Below are positions 5,076 to 6,726 of a DNA stretch of 6,726 nt, piece after piece. Under the pieces are notes generated by a model. It was not told where the DNA came from. It did no database searches and saw only the letters and a program-made list of their open reading frames with translations. This stretch comes from an uncultured Clostridia bacterium (lineage in GTDB: Bacteria; Bacillota; Clostridia; Oscillospirales; CAG-272). Both the position numbers and the translations under genes were made by a program. Numbering within the stretch: position 1 is the stretch's first letter; every line of letters begins with the position of its first letter. The stretch lies in NCBI GenBank assembly GCA_946404295.1, contig CAMJDE010000105.1:1-6726 (forward strand). Reading direction: 5' to 3'.

Positions 5076-6726
5076 TTACTCCACGTCCTGCAGGGCGTCG
5101 TATCCTTCCTCTCCGGTTCTGACCTTCACGACGTTCTCCACGTCGTAGACGAAGATCTTGCCGTCGCCGATATGCCCGGTGTAAAGCACCTTTTTCGCGG
5201 TCTCGATCACGTGCCGCACCGGCACTTTGCTGACCACGATATCCACCTGTATTTTGGGCAGAAGGGTGGCTTCGACCGGAACGCCGCGGTAGTATTCGGG
5301 CTGTCCCTTCTGCGCCCCGCAGCCGAGGACGTGCGAGACCGTCATCCCGGTGATGCCGATCCCCATCATCGCGCTTTTCAGTGCCTCGAAACGCGGTTCC
5401 TTGCAGATGATCTCGATCTTGGTGAACTTCGGCGACCCGTCGTCGAAGGTCGGCACCCGTTTCACGGGGATCGCCTCCGCTTCCGGGGCGTCTCCCGTCA
5501 CGGCGACGGCGCCCGCAAAGCCGTAATCCAGACTCTCCACGGCGGGGACGAAATCGGCGTACGCCGAGGGAAGCCCGTGTTCGGTTCTGTCAAGCCCCTT
5601 GATCTCCTCTTCCGTCGAGACGCGGAGACCCACCGCCCGCTTGATGACGAAAAAGGTCAGGGTCATCAAAGCCGCCGTCCAGCCGAGGATGGCGACGATG
5701 CCGAGCGCCTGCACGCCGAGCAGACGGAAACTGCCGGTATAGAACAGACCCTTGAGCCCGGCGGGCGCGTCGGGGTTGGCAAGCAGCCCGACGGCGATCG
5801 TGCCCCAGATCCCGTTTGCGAAATGGACGCCGACGGCGCCGACCGGATCGTCGATATGCAGTTTCAGGTCGAGAAACTCAACCACGACCACCACGAGAAT
5901 GCCCGAGACCACCCCGACGACGATCGCGCCGACGGTGTCGAGCGCGTCGCAGCCCGCCGTGATCCCGACCAGCCCCGCGAGCGAGGCGTTCAGGCACATC
6001 GAGACGTCGGGTTTGCCGTTCTTGATCCAGGTAAAGATCATCGTGACGCAGGTCGCCACGGCGGGCGCGACCGTCGTCGTGACGAAGATCGAGGCGAGCG
6101 AATCGCCGTCCCACGCCGCCGCGCCGTTGAAGCCGTACCAACCGAACCAGAGGATGAAGCAGCCGAGCGCGCCGAGGGTCACGGCGTGACCCGGGATCGC
6201 GTTGACCTTGGTCACTTTCCCCGCTTTGTCCTTCACGTATTTGCCGAGGCGGGGACCCACCATGATCGCGCCGATCAGGGCGGCGGTGCCGCCGACCGAA
6301 TGGATCGCGGCGGAACCGGCGAAATCGTGGAAGCCGAGTTTGACGAGCCAGCCCGCCTCGTTCCAGACCCAGCCCGCCTCGATCGGATAGACGAAGAGCG
6401 AAATGACGCCCGAATAGATGCAGTAGGAGAGGAACTTGGTCCGCTCCGCCATCGAGCCCGAGACGATGGTCGCCGCCGTCGCGCAGAACACGAGGTTAAA
6501 AACGAACGAGGGCGCGTTTCCGTCGCGTAGGAAGCCGCCGAAGTCGGTTAAGATCTTCAGATTCGGAACCCCGATGAACCCGAGAACGTAGTCCTCCGCC
6601 ATCATCAGGGAAAAGCCCAGCAGAACGAAGACCACCGTCCCGATGCAGAAGTCCATCAGGTTCTTCATGATGATATTGCCGGCGTTCTTGGCGCGGGTAA
6701 ACCCGGTCTCGACCATCGCGAACCCC
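5076..6726 (-). CDS. amt: Ammonium transporter (Amt) fused to a C-terminal PII signalling domain; N-terminus beyond the right edge
   Basis: Membrane channel for ammonium with its own PII regulator as a C-terminal domain. The frame is open to the right edge: residues GFA precede the first Met in view (6714-6716), and GFAMVETGFTRAKN is the family segment at the end of the first membrane helix. That Met is therefore internal and some tens of N-terminal residues are missing. Counting it as residue 1, the visible Amt part (about 1-365) has many hydrophobic helices. It shows SGSMAERTKF (86-95), DFAGSAAIHSVGG (131-143) with the conserved Asp131 and first pore His139, FGWYGFN (191-197), and DDPVGAVGVHFANGIWG (289-305) with the second pore His298. 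A cytoplasmic tail and linker (about 365-430, with LRVSTEEEIKGLD) leads to a full-length PII domain (431-546). This ends with the nucleotide-binding TGHIGDGKIFVYDV (513-526) and VRTGEEG (532-538). It stands 3 nt before asnB. Confidence 0.96.
   Translation of the reverse strand, partial: GFAMVETGFTRAKNAGNIIMKNLMDFCIGTVVFVLLGFSLMMAEDYVLGFIGVPNLKILTDFGGFLRDGNAPSFVFNLVFCATAATIVSGSMAERTKFLSYCIYSGVISLFVYPIEAGWVWNEAGWLVKLGFHDFAGSAAIHSVGGTAALIGAIMVGPRLGKYVKDKAGKVTKVNAIPGHAVTLGALGCFILWFGWYGFNGAAAWDGDSLASIFVTTTVAPAVATCVTMIFTWIKNGKPDVSMCLNASLAGLVGITAGCDALDTVGAIVVGVVSGILVVVVVEFLDLKLHIDDPVGAVGVHFANGIWGTIAVGLLANPDAPAGLKGLFYTGSFRLLGVQALGIVAILGWTAALMTLTFFVIKRAVGLRVSTEEEIKGLDRTEHGLPSAYADFVPAVESLDYGFAGAVAVTGDAPEAEAIPVKRVPTFDDGSPKFTKIEIICKEPRFEALKSAMMGIGITGMTVSHVLGCGAQKGQPEYYRGVPVEATLLPKIQVDIVVSKVPVRHVIETAKKVLYTGHIGDGKIFVYDVENVVKVRTGEEGYDALQDVE
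5079..5082 (-). promoter_or_regulatory. Ribosome binding site of asnB, embedded in the end of amt-PII
   Basis: GGAG directly followed by the amt-PII stop TAA (GGAGTAA), 6 nt before the asnB ATG. The site is formed by the last codons of the upstream gene. Ribosomes ending amt-PII therefore arrive on the asnB start region, which implies translational coupling and excludes a separate terminator. Confidence 0.7.
5079..5426 (-). other. PII (GlnB/GlnK-type) domain at the C-terminus of Amt
   Basis: Residues 431-546 of the visible Amt chain match E. coli GlnB over its whole length with a constant offset of 430 and no gap that I can see (GlnB recalled from memory). ITGMTV (455-460), QKG (469-471) and YRG (476-478) are retained. 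LLPK (485-488) follows the T-loop, and TGxIGDGKIFV (513-523) forms the B-loop. Differences at functional positions are Tyr51 to Val (V481), Arg38 to Ala (A468), Lys85 to His (H515) and Arg101 to Lys (K531). Gln39, Arg47, Lys90 and Arg103 are kept as Q469, R477, K520 and R533. PII binds ATP/ADP and 2-oxoglutarate and, as GlnK, blocks AmtB with its T-loop. Here it should act in cis. The residue numbering is from hand alignment. Confidence 0.9.

Noticed and set aside
3609..6530. A 973-codon open frame on the plus strand opposite asnB and amt-PII
   Set aside because: It is codon-for-codon in register with the two minus-strand genes, so it stays open simply because they avoid TTA, CTA and TCA codons (GC-rich codon bias). 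Its translation is rich in Arg, Asp and His, low in complexity and like no family I know. The minus-strand genes are unambiguous.
6714..6716. ATG as the start of the ammonium transporter
   Set aside because: The frame stays open to the window edge with GFA before it, and GFAMVETGF is an internal family motif. The true start is outside the window.

Overview
The window is one strand-coherent gene block. Everything real lies on the minus strand, so the order of transcription runs from high to low coordinates. It holds six genes: an ammonium transporter fused to a C-terminal PII regulator (amt-PII, cut by the right edge), asparagine synthase B (asnB), SAICAR synthetase (purC), ammonia-dependent NAD+ synthetase (nadE), GMP synthase (guaA) and CTP synthase (pyrG, cut by the left edge). 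The junctions are 3 nt (amt/asnB), 25 nt (asnB/purC), a 4-nt overlap (purC/nadE), 23 nt (nadE/guaA) and 22 nt (guaA/pyrG). None of the short gaps holds a convincing terminator hairpin or a promoter. The block therefore reads as part of a single polycistronic operon that starts upstream of position 6726 and continues left of position 1.

The genes share a theme, the use of ammonia and amide nitrogen. Amt-PII brings in and senses ammonium. AsnB, GuaA and PyrG are glutamine-amidotransferase enzymes that can release ammonia internally from glutamine. NadE is the short form without a glutaminase domain, so it needs free ammonia. PurC does not use ammonia but consumes aspartate, as AsnB does, and feeds the purine route that ends in GuaA. 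Three of the six (AsnB, NadE, GuaA) carry the PP-loop ATP-pyrophosphatase motif SGGxDS.

The organism looks like a GC-rich member of the Bacillota/Clostridia, probably uncultured and anaerobic. The basis is indirect: purine-rich GGAG/AGGAG-type ribosome binding sites before several genes, an Amt with a fused PII domain, an MCSIFGYCG-type AsnB, and a short NadE. This placement is an inference with modest confidence.

Most of the content is core metabolism. The point most worth a second look is the PII domain of the transporter. It aligns without gaps to E. coli GlnB, keeps the T-loop arginine that plugs the channel in AmtB-GlnK, and lacks the Tyr51 uridylylation site. I saw no RNA genes, mobile elements, CRISPR arrays, repeats or phage genes, and no stretch longer than 25 nt without a gene.
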